Shown: piece after piece, positions 1-5,584 of the stretch | Layout: each line of letters starts with the position of its first letter | Position numbering within the stretch: position 1 is the first letter of the stretch | Assembly (NCBI GenBank): GCA_002388905.1 | Contig: DGNJ01000027.1 | Coordinates: 1 to 6,074, forward strand | From: Cellvibrionales bacterium UBA4495 | Lineage (GTDB): Bacteria > Pseudomonadota > Gammaproteobacteria > Pseudomonadales > Porticoccaceae | DNA: 6,074 nucleotides | Direction: 5' to 3' | Translations under genes and position numbers: made by a program | Notes under the pieces: generated by a model | Database searches by the model: none | What the model saw: the letters and a program-made list of their open reading frames with translations, nothing else | What the model was told of the DNA's origin: nothing

Positions 1-1
1 C

Positions 2-148
2 CACGAAACCGGGTCAACTCCATACTACGAGCAGCCACCGCTAGCCAAATTTCTTCGTGTTGCCGGTAGAGTTTGGCTGGGCCACTGGAAATGGATTATT
101 AGCACTGCGTTAGCGATTGCCGGCGTACTCCTGGCCTTCAAGGGATAA
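2..148 (+). CDS. 3' end of a gene of unknown function with a C-terminal membrane anchor (partial)
   Basis: This frame is open from the window edge to a TAA at 146-148 and encodes the last 48 residues of a protein whose start lies outside the window. The visible part has a polar stretch with a PYYEQPP segment and then ends in a hydrophobic segment, WKWIISTALAIAGVLLAFKG, cut just before the stop. That pattern suits a C-terminal transmembrane helix, with the bulk of the protein upstream. The stop lies only 5 bases before the next ATG (154), so the two genes are probably cotranscribed and may be translationally coupled. I do not recognise the family, and 48 residues are too few to assign a function. 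The call rests on the open frame, the hydrophobic C-terminus and the tight spacing. Confidence 0.65.
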   Translation, partial: HETGSTPYYEQPPLAKFLRVAGRVWLGHWKWIISTALAIAGVLLAFKG

Positions 149-153
149 GACGG

Positions 154-912
154 ATGAGTTCCACTGTAAATTTAGAATGGAAATTTTCTCCCGACGACTA
201 TTTTGAAGAAGCCATTTCGATCTCTGCTATAAATTATTCGATGACGATTGAAAATGGCCAGATAGAGGCAGTGATCGATGCGTCAGTTTTTGATGCAGAC
301 CCTGGATTGCGGGAAAGGTTGCATCAAGAGTTGGAAGGTAGGTTCCTTGCTGTCCAACTATTAACTCATAAGCCTTACGAGCTTTCTCGTTCCAGTTTGA
401 GTCGGGTGCACGCGGACGGGCGTAGAGATGTGTTTGTCGAAGTTGAGACAGCAAATTTTAATATTTCTGGTGGGGTCATAGATCTTCAAGTCGTCGATAG
501 TGATGGCACTGTTAAAGTCGACACAAAAAGGGATCGAATCCAAGAAAAACGCCGACTCGGTGAGGTGGTACCTGGACACTTGTACCACGATACTTTGCTG
601 ATTTCGATGCTGAGAAGCTATCAAGCGGCGGTTCGAGATCCAGATGATGAGCTAGTTCACCTATATGAAATTCGGGACGCCCTTGCTGATAATTTCGGAA
701 GCCATAAGGTAGTCAAAACGGCGCTTGGGATATCAGATACCTCATGGTCTCGCTTTGAACGGCTCTGTAATGAAGGGTCTTTGCGTCAAGGACGACATCG
801 CGGTAAAGGGAGTGGCCAGCTGAGGAACGCCTCAAGCGCGGAACTGGAAGAAGCGCGAGAAATCGCGCGATCAATGATTAGTGGGTATTTGCGTTATTTG
901 GAAAATGATTAA
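154..912 (+). CDS. uncharacterised 252-residue protein with a C-terminal RQGRHRG-motif domain
   Basis: The start ATG at 154 has an AAGGGA ribosome site at 140-145, about 8 bases upstream, inside the end of the preceding gene. There is no signal peptide or membrane segment, so the protein is probably cytoplasmic. Two parts are visible. Residues about 1-130 alternate polar and hydrophobic residues, as in a beta-rich domain. Residues about 165-250 are helical and contain LVHLYEIRDAL (167-177), a basic RQGRHRG motif (211-217) and an acidic helix ELEEAREIARSMI (230-242). From memory, a similar C-terminal region recurs in uncharacterised accessory proteins, but I cannot name a family. The basic motif next to a helical segment could bind nucleic acid; that is inference. 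A perfect 7-bp inverted repeat (565-571 with 582-588) lies within the gene and is probably chance. The gene is visibly AT-rich compared with the right half of the window. Confidence 0.8.
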   Translation: MSSTVNLEWKFSPDDYFEEAISISAINYSMTIENGQIEAVIDASVFDADPGLRERLHQELEGRFLAVQLLTHKPYELSRSSLSRVHADGRRDVFVEVETANFNISGGVIDLQVVDSDGTVKVDTKRDRIQEKRRLGEVVPGHLYHDTLLISMLRSYQAAVRDPDDELVHLYEIRDALADNFGSHKVVKTALGISDTSWSRFERLCNEGSLRQGRHRGKGSGQLRNASSAELEEAREIARSMISGYLRYLEND

Positions 913-1025
913 TGGCAGCAATTGTCGAAATGCAAGTATGCGAAACAGTGCGTGGGGATACGATAGGCTCCCGGGTGGACAATATTAGGTGTTTGTCTTG
1001 TCAACAGCTCTTCAATTTTCAGTAG
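912..1025 (+). CDS. possible 37-residue small protein with a CxxC motif
   Basis: An ATG at 912-914 overlaps the TAA stop of the upstream gene (910-912) in a TAATG arrangement typical of coupled translation. The frame runs 37 codons to a TAG at 1023-1025. The predicted peptide has one cysteine near residue 10 and a C-terminal IRCLSCQQLF segment containing a CxxC pair. This weakly resembles the first zinc knuckle (IRCxxCxxLL) of phage Mu Com-type small proteins, but the second cysteine pair of that fold is missing, so this would be a fragment or a different peptide. There is no separate ribosome site, and expression would rely on reinitiation. The frame could also be a chance opening in a 177-base intergenic gap. 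Conservation in relatives would decide. Confidence 0.25.
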   Translation: MAAIVEMQVCETVRGDTIGSRVDNIRCLSCQQLFNFQ

Positions 1026-1035
1026 ATAGGTGCAA

Positions 1036-1076
1036 CTGTAAGTCAGGGGCTTTGCCTAGAAAAGCCCGGGTTACAG
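1036..1076. repeat. imperfect inverted repeat (hairpin) just upstream of the 1090 gene
   Basis: The inner stem is GGGCTTT (1047-1053) with AAAGCCC (1061-1067), a perfect 7-bp match around a 7-base loop. An outer arm, CTGTAA (1036-1041) with TTACAG (1071-1076), is also perfectly complementary, with unpaired GTCAG/GGG between the two stems. The structure ends three bases before the GGAG ribosome site of the next gene (1079-1082). No T-run follows, so it is a poor intrinsic terminator. It could be an RNA element controlling translation of the downstream gene, a processing site between two operon segments, or a scar of recombination. The base pairing is seen; the role is inferred. Confidence 0.55.
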
Positions 1077-1089
1077 CCGGAGTTTAAAG

Positions 1090-1431
1090 GTGGTTGAAAC
1101 TATCGGATATTTGATTCAGTGGATAGACTGGGAATTGGTAATTTCAGTAGGTGTCGGTGGTCTCATTACTTGGGGAGTCTCTTGGTGGTTTTATCGTCAA
1201 GCAGGTAAGGAGCTGAAAACAGAAGCCGACCGCCTTCACGACTTGGATGCCATGATATTGCGTTGGCTGGAAATTGGCGGAGATTTACGAGTTGTCCGTG
1301 ACGAACAAGGCCGCCCGGTTGCCTTGAAGAGGGACATTTCCGTGGTCGATAGGATAGATATTGAGCCAGGAGTCGAAAAGATCGAGCTGCGGAGGGCGAA
1401 AGAAAGGAAGCAGAATGATGACCCGCATTGA
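1090..1431 (+). CDS. small single-pass membrane protein of unknown function (113 residues)
   Basis: The frame starts with GTG at 1090, with GGAG at 1079-1082 giving a 7-base spacing. Residues about 15-36 (ELVISVGVGGLITWGVSWWF) form one hydrophobic segment, followed by a basic YRQAGKELK stretch; by the positive-inside rule the C-terminal part faces the cytoplasm. Residues about 40-62 are a charged helix that could form a coiled coil, and the rest is a charged tail with a short predicted strand region (DLRVVRDEQGRPVALKRDI). There is no enzymatic motif and I do not recognise the family. The last 17 bases overlap the start of the next gene, which suggests translational coupling and that the two products work together, perhaps with this protein as a membrane tether. 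That partnership is inferred from gene order only. Confidence 0.7.
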   Translation: MVETIGYLIQWIDWELVISVGVGGLITWGVSWWFYRQAGKELKTEADRLHDLDAMILRWLEIGGDLRVVRDEQGRPVALKRDISVVDRIDIEPGVEKIELRRAKERKQNDDPH

Positions 1432-2242
1432 AGACATATTGATCCTCGCCAAGACATATCCCTCTCCTAGCTCTCAATACGTCGAAACTTCCTGTGTTGC
1501 GGGCATAAATTCCGACGGTGAAATGCGGCGCCTTTATCCTGTGCCATTTCGATTAATCGAAGAAAACCAGCAGTTCAAGAAATGGCAATGGATCAACGTA
1601 AGAATTCAAAAGGCAAGAAATGACCACCGGCCGGAGAGCCATAGGCTGTTTGTCGACACCATTACAAGTGGAGAGGTTCTGGACACGAAGAAAGATTGGG
1701 TTAAGCGTTGGCCGTGGATTAACAAGATCCCGACATTCGAAAGACCCGAGGCCATCGATAGAAGCCGAGTAGATGACCATATTTCGTTAGCCCTTCTAAA
1801 GCCCAAAAGGGTGATTGGCTTAGAGATCAAACCTGCCAGAAATGCCGGCTGGACAGAAGACGAGCGCGCAAAACTTACTAAAGACCAAATGCAGGGCAAC
1901 CTGTTCGACGAAGATGAAGCGCGCCGCCAAGTCTCTGAATTAAGAAAAATTCCCTTCGATTTTTATTATCGCTATGTTTGCGATACAGAGGAAGGAGAGA
2001 AAGATTACCGGCACAAGATTGTCGATTGGGAAGCTGGCGCTCTCTATTGGAATTGCCGGCGGTCTCATGGCAGTCAATGGGAGGTGCCGTTTAGAGAGAA
2101 GCTAGAGGCCGAGCTGTGTTCAAAAAATCTGATGTTCTTGATGGGCAATCAGCACCGTTTCCAGTCGCAATGGCTGATAGTCAGCCTTATCTACCCACCG
2201 CGGCCACAAGAGGCTCTCTCGGAGCAACAGCCACTGATTTGA
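1415..2242 (+). CDS. conserved uncharacterised 275-residue protein (AKTYP / DWExGALY family)
   Basis: I chose ATG 1415 (a second ATG follows at 1418) because AGGA at 1405-1408 sits 6 bases upstream; an upstream TTG at 1361 would add 18 residues that look like out-of-frame sequence of the neighbour. The protein is soluble, with two apparent halves. The N-terminal half carries AKTYP (12-16), ETSCVAGI (24-31), RLYPVPFR (39-46) and RPESHR (72-77). The C-terminal half carries FDFYYRYVC (181-189), HKIVDWEAGALYWNC (200-214), MGNQHRF (243-249) and YPP (260-262). I recall these motifs from a widespread family of hypothetical proteins in bacteria and archaea with no established biochemistry. Conserved His, Asp, Glu and Cys residues around 200-214 would suit an active or metal site (inference). 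The 5' end overlaps the membrane-protein gene by 17 bases, and the 3' end overlaps the facing DUF488 gene by 56 bases. Confidence 0.85.
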   Translation: MMTRIEDILILAKTYPSPSSQYVETSCVAGINSDGEMRRLYPVPFRLIEENQQFKKWQWINVRIQKARNDHRPESHRLFVDTITSGEVLDTKKDWVKRWPWINKIPTFERPEAIDRSRVDDHISLALLKPKRVIGLEIKPARNAGWTEDERAKLTKDQMQGNLFDEDEARRQVSELRKIPFDFYYRYVCDTEEGEKDYRHKIVDWEAGALYWNCRRSHGSQWEVPFREKLEAELCSKNLMFLMGNQHRFQSQWLIVSLIYPPRPQEALSEQQPLI

Positions 2243-2681
2243 TGGCGTCTTTGAGGATATGTTCTATGGCTGATCCTGTGGATGTCTGAACAGCATCAGC
2301 AACCAGGGATCGATGGCAGTAGTTGAAATCTGCCTCAAAGCAAAGCAAAGCACAGGTCGATTCTGATGCCCTATCGGATAATTGATCCAAAGAGTCGGCT
2401 TGAGAATCTAGGTGGTCGAGGAAGTGCTTCGTGTACCGGTTCCAGTTTCCGTCTTTGTAGTACTGATCTCTGATTGGTTTGGGACATCCGAGACGCGGAA
2501 TGTGCAAGTAATCTATCCCGGACTCGGACAAGGCGTTCGATAACGCCGTTTTCGAGAAGCCTTTCTTTCGTGACTGAGCGCGTTCTCTCACGTCGACAAG
2601 GGTGTCTACGCCGAACCGCTTCAATAGTTTGATAAACCGCGTAATGTCCAGGCCTTCATAGCCAATAGTGAATATGGTCAT
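2187..2681 (-). CDS. DUF488-family protein (164 residues)
   Basis: Start ATG (2681-2679) is fixed by GGAGG at 2691-2687, 5 bases upstream, and by the family N-terminus MTIFTIGYEG; the frame extends further upstream, but that part runs through the promoter and Fur site. Family landmarks in order are TIGYEG (5-10), LVDVRERAQSRKKGF (28-42), the helix GFSKTALSNAL (41-51), GIDYLHIPRLG (55-65), RYTKHFL (82-88), and LLCFEADFNYCHRSLV (112-127) with the typical C.E.....CHR pattern. The length is normal. DUF488 proteins are found widely but lack a settled function; the conserved Arg, Cys, Glu and His residues suggest an enzyme or a nucleotide or sugar-phosphate binder (inference). The product is predicted cytoplasmic. 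It faces and overlaps the 275-residue gene, and its promoter carries a Fur-type operator, implying expression under iron limitation. Confidence 0.9.
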   Translation of the reverse strand: MTIFTIGYEGLDITRFIKLLKRFGVDTLVDVRERAQSRKKGFSKTALSNALSESGIDYLHIPRLGCPKPIRDQYYKDGNWNRYTKHFLDHLDSQADSLDQLSDRASESTCALLCFEADFNYCHRSLVADAVQTSTGSAIEHILKDAIKSVAVAPREPLVAAVGR

Positions 2682-2686
2682 TGATA

Positions 2687-2691
2687 CCTCC
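2687..2691 (-). promoter_or_regulatory. strong ribosome binding site deciding the DUF488 start
   Basis: On the minus strand GGAGG is followed by TATCA and then ATG (2681-2679). It is the strongest Shine-Dalgarno match in the left block. It selects this ATG over the upstream in-frame ATG at 2741, which lies beyond the -10 element and could not be in the mRNA made from that promoter. Confidence 0.8.
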
Positions 2692-2701
2692 AGCGGCCGC
2701 G

Positions 2702-2731
2702 AGTATAGCAGACACCCTAACATAATGAGAA
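2702..2731 (-). promoter_or_regulatory. sigma-70 promoter of the DUF488 gene (extended -10)
   Basis: Read on the minus strand, TGCTATACT contains a -10 TATACT (2707-2702) with the TG extension one base before it. TTCTCA (2731-2726), four of six matches to TTGACA, lies 18 bases upstream as the -35. The predicted transcript start is near 2695, about 14 bases before the ATG, leaving just room for the GGAGG site. The -35 falls inside the left arm of the Fur palindrome, so Fur binding would block polymerase. Confidence 0.65.
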
Positions 2732-2740
2732 TGATTCTCA
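2726..2740. promoter_or_regulatory. Fur box (7-1-7 inverted repeat)
   Basis: TGAGAATGATTCTCA is a perfect palindrome apart from its central base. It matches the 7-1-7 Fur consensus TGATAATnATTATCA at 12 of 14 arm positions, the two differences being symmetrical. AT-rich flanks (CATAA before it, ACAT after it) fit a native Fur site. It overlaps the -35 of the DUF488 promoter; the only other adjacent gene is the end of a dead phage gene, so DUF488 is the natural target. Fur with ferrous iron represses, so the gene should be induced in iron shortage (family knowledge). No second overlapping box is visible. Confidence 0.8.
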
Positions 2741-2767
2741 CATTTGGCGGGCGCTATTTCACGTAGC

Positions 2768-3440
2768 TCACTGTTTGACCTCGGCTTTTATGTGGGCCGT
2801 GTAGGCACTATCCGTTAGGCTGTGTGCCACCTCGGTAATCACCCATTCAGTGGCGTTCATTTCTGCCTTCCAACCGCTCGCTGTAATCGGAGTCTCGGGG
2901 TATAAATCTGGAATTCCCTCCGCAAGGCTGAGCGATAGGCTCGCGCCGGCGCGCTGTACCCGTTGCCATTCCGATGTTGCGGCCTGAATGGCTTCATTCT
3001 CCGTGGCGTAGGTATCCCGCAGGCGTTTGGGCTTTTCGTCGCTGCCCACCAGTAAGGGCTCGCGCTTGGCGTTGTCGGTGTCCTGCCAGTAGGCAATAAC
3101 GCCGGTGAAGGCGTCCCGATCATTGATGGTGTACCGGTGCTGGTCGCCGTCCTGGCGGCGCAAGGCGATGGCCGGGATGGCGGTGCCGCCGGCTGTCTGG
3201 CTTTGCACGTTGGGCATAAACAGCAGGTGTCCGGCCTTGATGGTGGCCCCGGGCGTCGTAGCGCTCGCCCAGGCGGGTGAGGAAGGGCATGTCGCCTTCG
3301 TCGGTCTGGTCGATGTGCTGGATCACCTTGCTGGCTAGATCCTGCCCGACTTTGGGCGTGAGATCGTACCCGGCGATGGTGATGCGGTTATCCGGCGCAC
3401 GGGCGGTACCGCCTTTCTGACTGGTGTTCTGGTACCTCAC
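2768..3440 (-). pseudogene. broken phage tail gene: probable tail protein X start fused to P2 gpD-like late control protein D, frameshifted
   Basis: Starting at GTG 3440, about 13 codons (MRYQNTSQKGGTA) resemble the beginning of P2 gpX-type tail proteins (MxxYxTxQKGDT). The frame then runs straight into the interior of a gpD-family protein: IAGYDLTPKVGQDLAS, then HIDQTDEGDMPFLTRLGERYDA. After YDA the frame is lost at a C4G3 run (3247-3253 on the plus strand), and the gpD homology continues in another frame as ATIKAGHLLFMPN, then AIALRRQDGDQHRYTINDRD, FTGVIAYWQDTD, ITASGWKAEMNATEWVI, to the stop at 2768. GpD is a baseplate/tail-hub component of contractile phage tails of about 330 residues; here its N-terminal third is missing. 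Two lesions (deletion fusion plus frameshift) make it a pseudogene. A base-calling error in the homopolymer could explain the frameshift, but not the missing N-terminus. Confidence 0.75.
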
Positions 3441-3514
3441 GCCAGCACCCCGAATTGCGCCACCTTGGCGGGCGTGACCTGGCCGATCCCCATGCTGAGA
3501 GCCAGTGCGCTATC
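3437..3514 (-). pseudogene. 3' end of a phage gene upstream of tail protein X (possibly gpU)
   Basis: Twenty-five codons are open from just after an in-frame TAG (3517-3515) to a TGA (3439-3437) that overlaps the GTG of the next phage frame as GTGA. The residues end in MGIGQVTPAKVAQFGVLA. In many P2-related prophages the order is tape measure, gpU, gpX, gpD, so gpU is the likeliest identity, but the peptide itself is not diagnostic. The body of the gene is gone, and the TAG probably marks the deletion or insertion junction with the transporter locus. Confidence 0.4.
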
Positions 3515-3548
3515 CTAGGGCCCGGGAAAGAACAAGAAGGAAAAGACT

Positions 3549-4760
3549 ATGAAACCATTCCGCTGGCTCCAGGCTATCGGGCCGGGCTTTGTGGTGGCAG
3601 CCACGGGACTCGGCGCGGGCGATCTGGTGGCGGCGACGGTATCCGGGGCGAAACTGGGTACGGCCATTCTCTGGGCAGTGGTGTTGGGGGCTTTGACCAA
3701 GCTGGTGCTGAACGAGGGCCTGGTCCGCTGGCAGCTGGCCACGGACAGCAGCCTGATGGAAGGCTGGCGCGAGCATCTGCCGCGCTGGGTCGACTGGTAT
3801 TTCGGTGTCTACCTGGTTTTGTGGTCGTTCCTGGTGGGCGCGGCGCTTATGGCTGCCTGTGGTCTGGCGGGGCACGCCCTGTTCCCCGTACTGTCTGTCG
3901 GCGCATGGGCAGCGGTGCACTCCCTGGCGGCGCTTGTGCTGGTGATGATTGGCCGCTACCGGTTCTTCGAGGTCGTCATGAAGGCGATGATCGCGCTGAT
4001 GTTTATCACCGTGGTCGGCGCGGTGCTGGTTGCCGATCTGTCGGGCCTGGCCATCGTCAGGCCGCTGCTGGTGCCGGTGTTTCCCAGGGATAACCTGGCA
4101 CTGGTGCTGGGGGTAATGGGGGGCATTGGCGGCAGCGTCACGTTGCTTTGTTACGGCTACTGGATGCACGAAAAGGGCTGGCGCTCCGTGAATTTCCTGC
4201 GCCTGGCGAGAGTCGATTTGGGCGTCGCTTACTCGCTGACTGCGGTCTTCGGTGTCTGCATCATGATCCTGGCGGCCCGGGCGCAGCCGGAAACGGTGAG
4301 CGGCACGCGCATCGTTCTGGCGTTGGCCGAGCAGTTGGGCGCGGACCTCGGCGAGGGTTTTCGCTGGGTCTTCCTGCTCGGTTTCTGGGGAGCCGTGTTC
4401 AGTTCCATGCTGGGGGTATGGCAGGGCGTACCCTATCTGTTTGCCGACTTTGTCGGCCAGCGGCAGCATCTGGGCCCCGACGGTCCCGAAATGGACAGGA
4501 AGGGGCCCGCCTATCGGGGTTTTTTAATCGGCCTCGCTGTTCTGCCCCTGGCCCTGCTCGGTTTCGGCAAGCCCGTATGGCTGGTCATCCTGTATTCCGT
4601 GGCCGGCGCTTTTTTTATGCCTTTCCTGGCGTTGACTCTTCTCTACCTGAATAACCGCCGAATTGGGATGCCGTTAAGAAACGGCCGTTTCGCCAATGGT
4701 GTCCTGGTGGTCGCACTGGCGCTTTTTGCCGCGCTGGCGGTTCAGAAGTTACTGGAATAA
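3549..4760 (+). CDS. NRAMP-like (SLC11-related) membrane transporter with non-canonical substrate site
   Basis: ATG 3549 has AGGA at 3538-3541, 7 bases upstream. The 403-residue product has about eleven hydrophobic segments (roughly 10-28, 36-57, 83-109, 118-136, 143-165, 185-207, 222-245, 271-297, 325-340, 343-367, 381-398), matching the 11-helix NRAMP/LeuT-type layout of an inner-membrane symporter. TM1 begins with the family-like GPGFVVAATG. The canonical DPGN metal-binding motif in TM1 is replaced by GAGD (22-25), and the TM6 MPH motif is replaced by GGSVTLLCYGYWMHEK (194-209). The usual manganese/iron ligands are therefore absent. Related NRAMP-like subgroups with altered sites are known, some moving magnesium, so the substrate here is open. 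No promoter is recognisable in the 3441-3548 leader, where prophage debris ends. The gene is convergent with surE, 12 bases apart. Confidence 0.85.
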   Translation: MKPFRWLQAIGPGFVVAATGLGAGDLVAATVSGAKLGTAILWAVVLGALTKLVLNEGLVRWQLATDSSLMEGWREHLPRWVDWYFGVYLVLWSFLVGAALMAACGLAGHALFPVLSVGAWAAVHSLAALVLVMIGRYRFFEVVMKAMIALMFITVVGAVLVADLSGLAIVRPLLVPVFPRDNLALVLGVMGGIGGSVTLLCYGYWMHEKGWRSVNFLRLARVDLGVAYSLTAVFGVCIMILAARAQPETVSGTRIVLALAEQLGADLGEGFRWVFLLGFWGAVFSSMLGVWQGVPYLFADFVGQRQHLGPDGPEMDRKGPAYRGFLIGLAVLPLALLGFGKPVWLVILYSVAGAFFMPFLALTLLYLNNRRIGMPLRNGRFANGVLVVALALFAALAVQKLLE

Positions 4761-4772
4761 AGGTGCTATCCG

Positions 4773-5525
4773 TTAGCGCAGGTCACCCACCGCAGTCTCG
4801 AGGGTTTCGAGGAGGTCGTATCGGGTCAGGTCCACCTTGAGGGGGGTGATGGACACATAACCGTCGGCCACGGCCTGGAAATCGGAATCGGGGCTGCCGC
4901 GGCGTTCTTCCCCGGGCGGCCCGATCCAGTAGATGGGTCGCCCGCGCGGATCGGATGACACGATCACCGGTTCCGATTTGTGGCGGCTGCCCAGCCGGGT
5001 GATGCGCCAGCCCTTCAGGTCCTCCCACGGCAGGTCGGGGACATTGATATTGAGAATGGCGTCGGAGGCGATGGGGTTGGTCTCCATGCGCGCCAGTAAT
5101 GTCTCCATTACCCTGACAGCCGTCGGGTAGTGGACGGCCTCATGGGAGGCCAGGGATACGGCGATGGCGGGGTAACCCAGGAACCGTCCTTCCATGGCGG
5201 CGGCCACGGTGCCGGAGTAGAGAACATCGTCCCCCAGGTTGGGACCGTGGTTGATGCCGGAGACCACCATGTCGGGCTCCTGTTCCAGCAGACCGGTGGT
5301 GCCCACGAGAATGCAGTCCGTCGGCGTCCCAGAGACGCTCCAGGTGCGCTCGCCGGCGGGATGAACCCGCAGGGGCAATTCCAGGGTCAGGGAATTGCTG
5401 GCGCCGCTGCGGTTGCGGTCCGGTGCCACCAGCCAGATATCATGTCCCCGGCCCGAGAGGTTTTCCCGAAGGGCCTGGATGCCGGGCGCCAGATAGCCAT
5501 CGTCGTTACTCAACAGAATCTTCAT
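4773..5525 (-). CDS. surE: 5'/3'-nucleotidase SurE
   Basis: SurE is a cytoplasmic metal-dependent phosphatase that removes phosphate from nucleoside monophosphates and can also act on short polyphosphate; it is linked to stationary-phase survival. The start at 5525 gives MKILLSNDDGY, the exact family N-terminus, and a normal 250 residues; a longer in-frame extension to 5666 looks non-coding. Active-site residues are present: D8 and D9 in SNDDG, S40 in APDRNRSGASNS, and N92 in SGINHGPN, followed by GDDVLYSGTVAAAMEG (98-113), with VSGTPTDC at 64-71. The ribosome site is weak (GAG eight bases upstream). In gammaproteobacteria surE is usually followed by pcm, nlpD and rpoS; here a transporter converges on it instead, so the locus is rearranged or this lineage differs. 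The minus-strand TAAAAT at 5617-5612 could be its -10, without a convincing -35. Confidence 0.95.
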   Translation of the reverse strand: MKILLSNDDGYLAPGIQALRENLSGRGHDIWLVAPDRNRSGASNSLTLELPLRVHPAGERTWSVSGTPTDCILVGTTGLLEQEPDMVVSGINHGPNLGDDVLYSGTVAAAMEGRFLGYPAIAVSLASHEAVHYPTAVRVMETLLARMETNPIASDAILNINVPDLPWEDLKGWRITRLGSRHKSEPVIVSSDPRGRPIYWIGPPGEERRGSPDSDFQAVADGYVSITPLKVDLTRYDLLETLETAVGDLR

Positions 5526-5584
5526 ATCGGCTCGTATTCCGTTCATGGGTTGTGCGGGGTAGGGGTGCCCCGCTCCGCAGCCTG

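Larger units (their letters stand above)
2768..3517 (-). mobile_element. remnant of a P2-like prophage tail region
   Basis: All recognisable coding in this stretch is minus-strand phage tail sequence: the end of one gene (3437-3514), the first codons of a probable tail protein X gene, and a deleted and frameshifted gpD gene. The arrangement with GTGA stop/start overlap between the first two is typical of packed phage late operons. No integrase, attachment repeat, ogr-like activator or lysis gene is seen in the window. The right edge, near a TAG at 3517-3515 and a CCTAGGGCCCGGG stretch, abuts the transporter gene leader. The left edge abuts the Fur-regulated DUF488 promoter. The element cannot make a tail and is decaying. 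Confidence 0.7.

Noticed and set aside
565..588. Perfect 7-bp inverted repeat GTGGTAC/GTACCAC with a 10-base spacer
   Set aside because: It lies inside a well-supported coding region, has no T-run or second copy, and a 7-bp match is not rare enough to claim a role.
862..871. 10-bp palindrome ATCGCGCGAT
   Set aside because: It is inside a coding sequence, encoding part of the EIARS helix; probably chance from codon choice.
998..1028. Possible promoter for the 1090 gene (TTGTCA as -35)
   Set aside because: The -35 matches five of six, but at 17-19 bases there is only AGTAGA or TAGATA, too poor for a -10.
1036..1076. Hairpin as an integron attC site
   Set aside because: The conserved GTTRRRY and RYYYAAC core sites are not at the ends, and no integrase or second copy is seen.
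3455..4093. Long plus-strand reading frame overlapping the transporter start
   Set aside because: It is a glycine/arginine-rich shadow of the NRAMP-like gene in another frame, with no family resemblance.
3510..4469. 319-codon minus-strand reading frame opposite the transporter
   Set aside because: It is His/Gln/Arg-rich low-complexity antisense of a GC-rich membrane-protein gene; the sense strand has clear transmembrane pattern.
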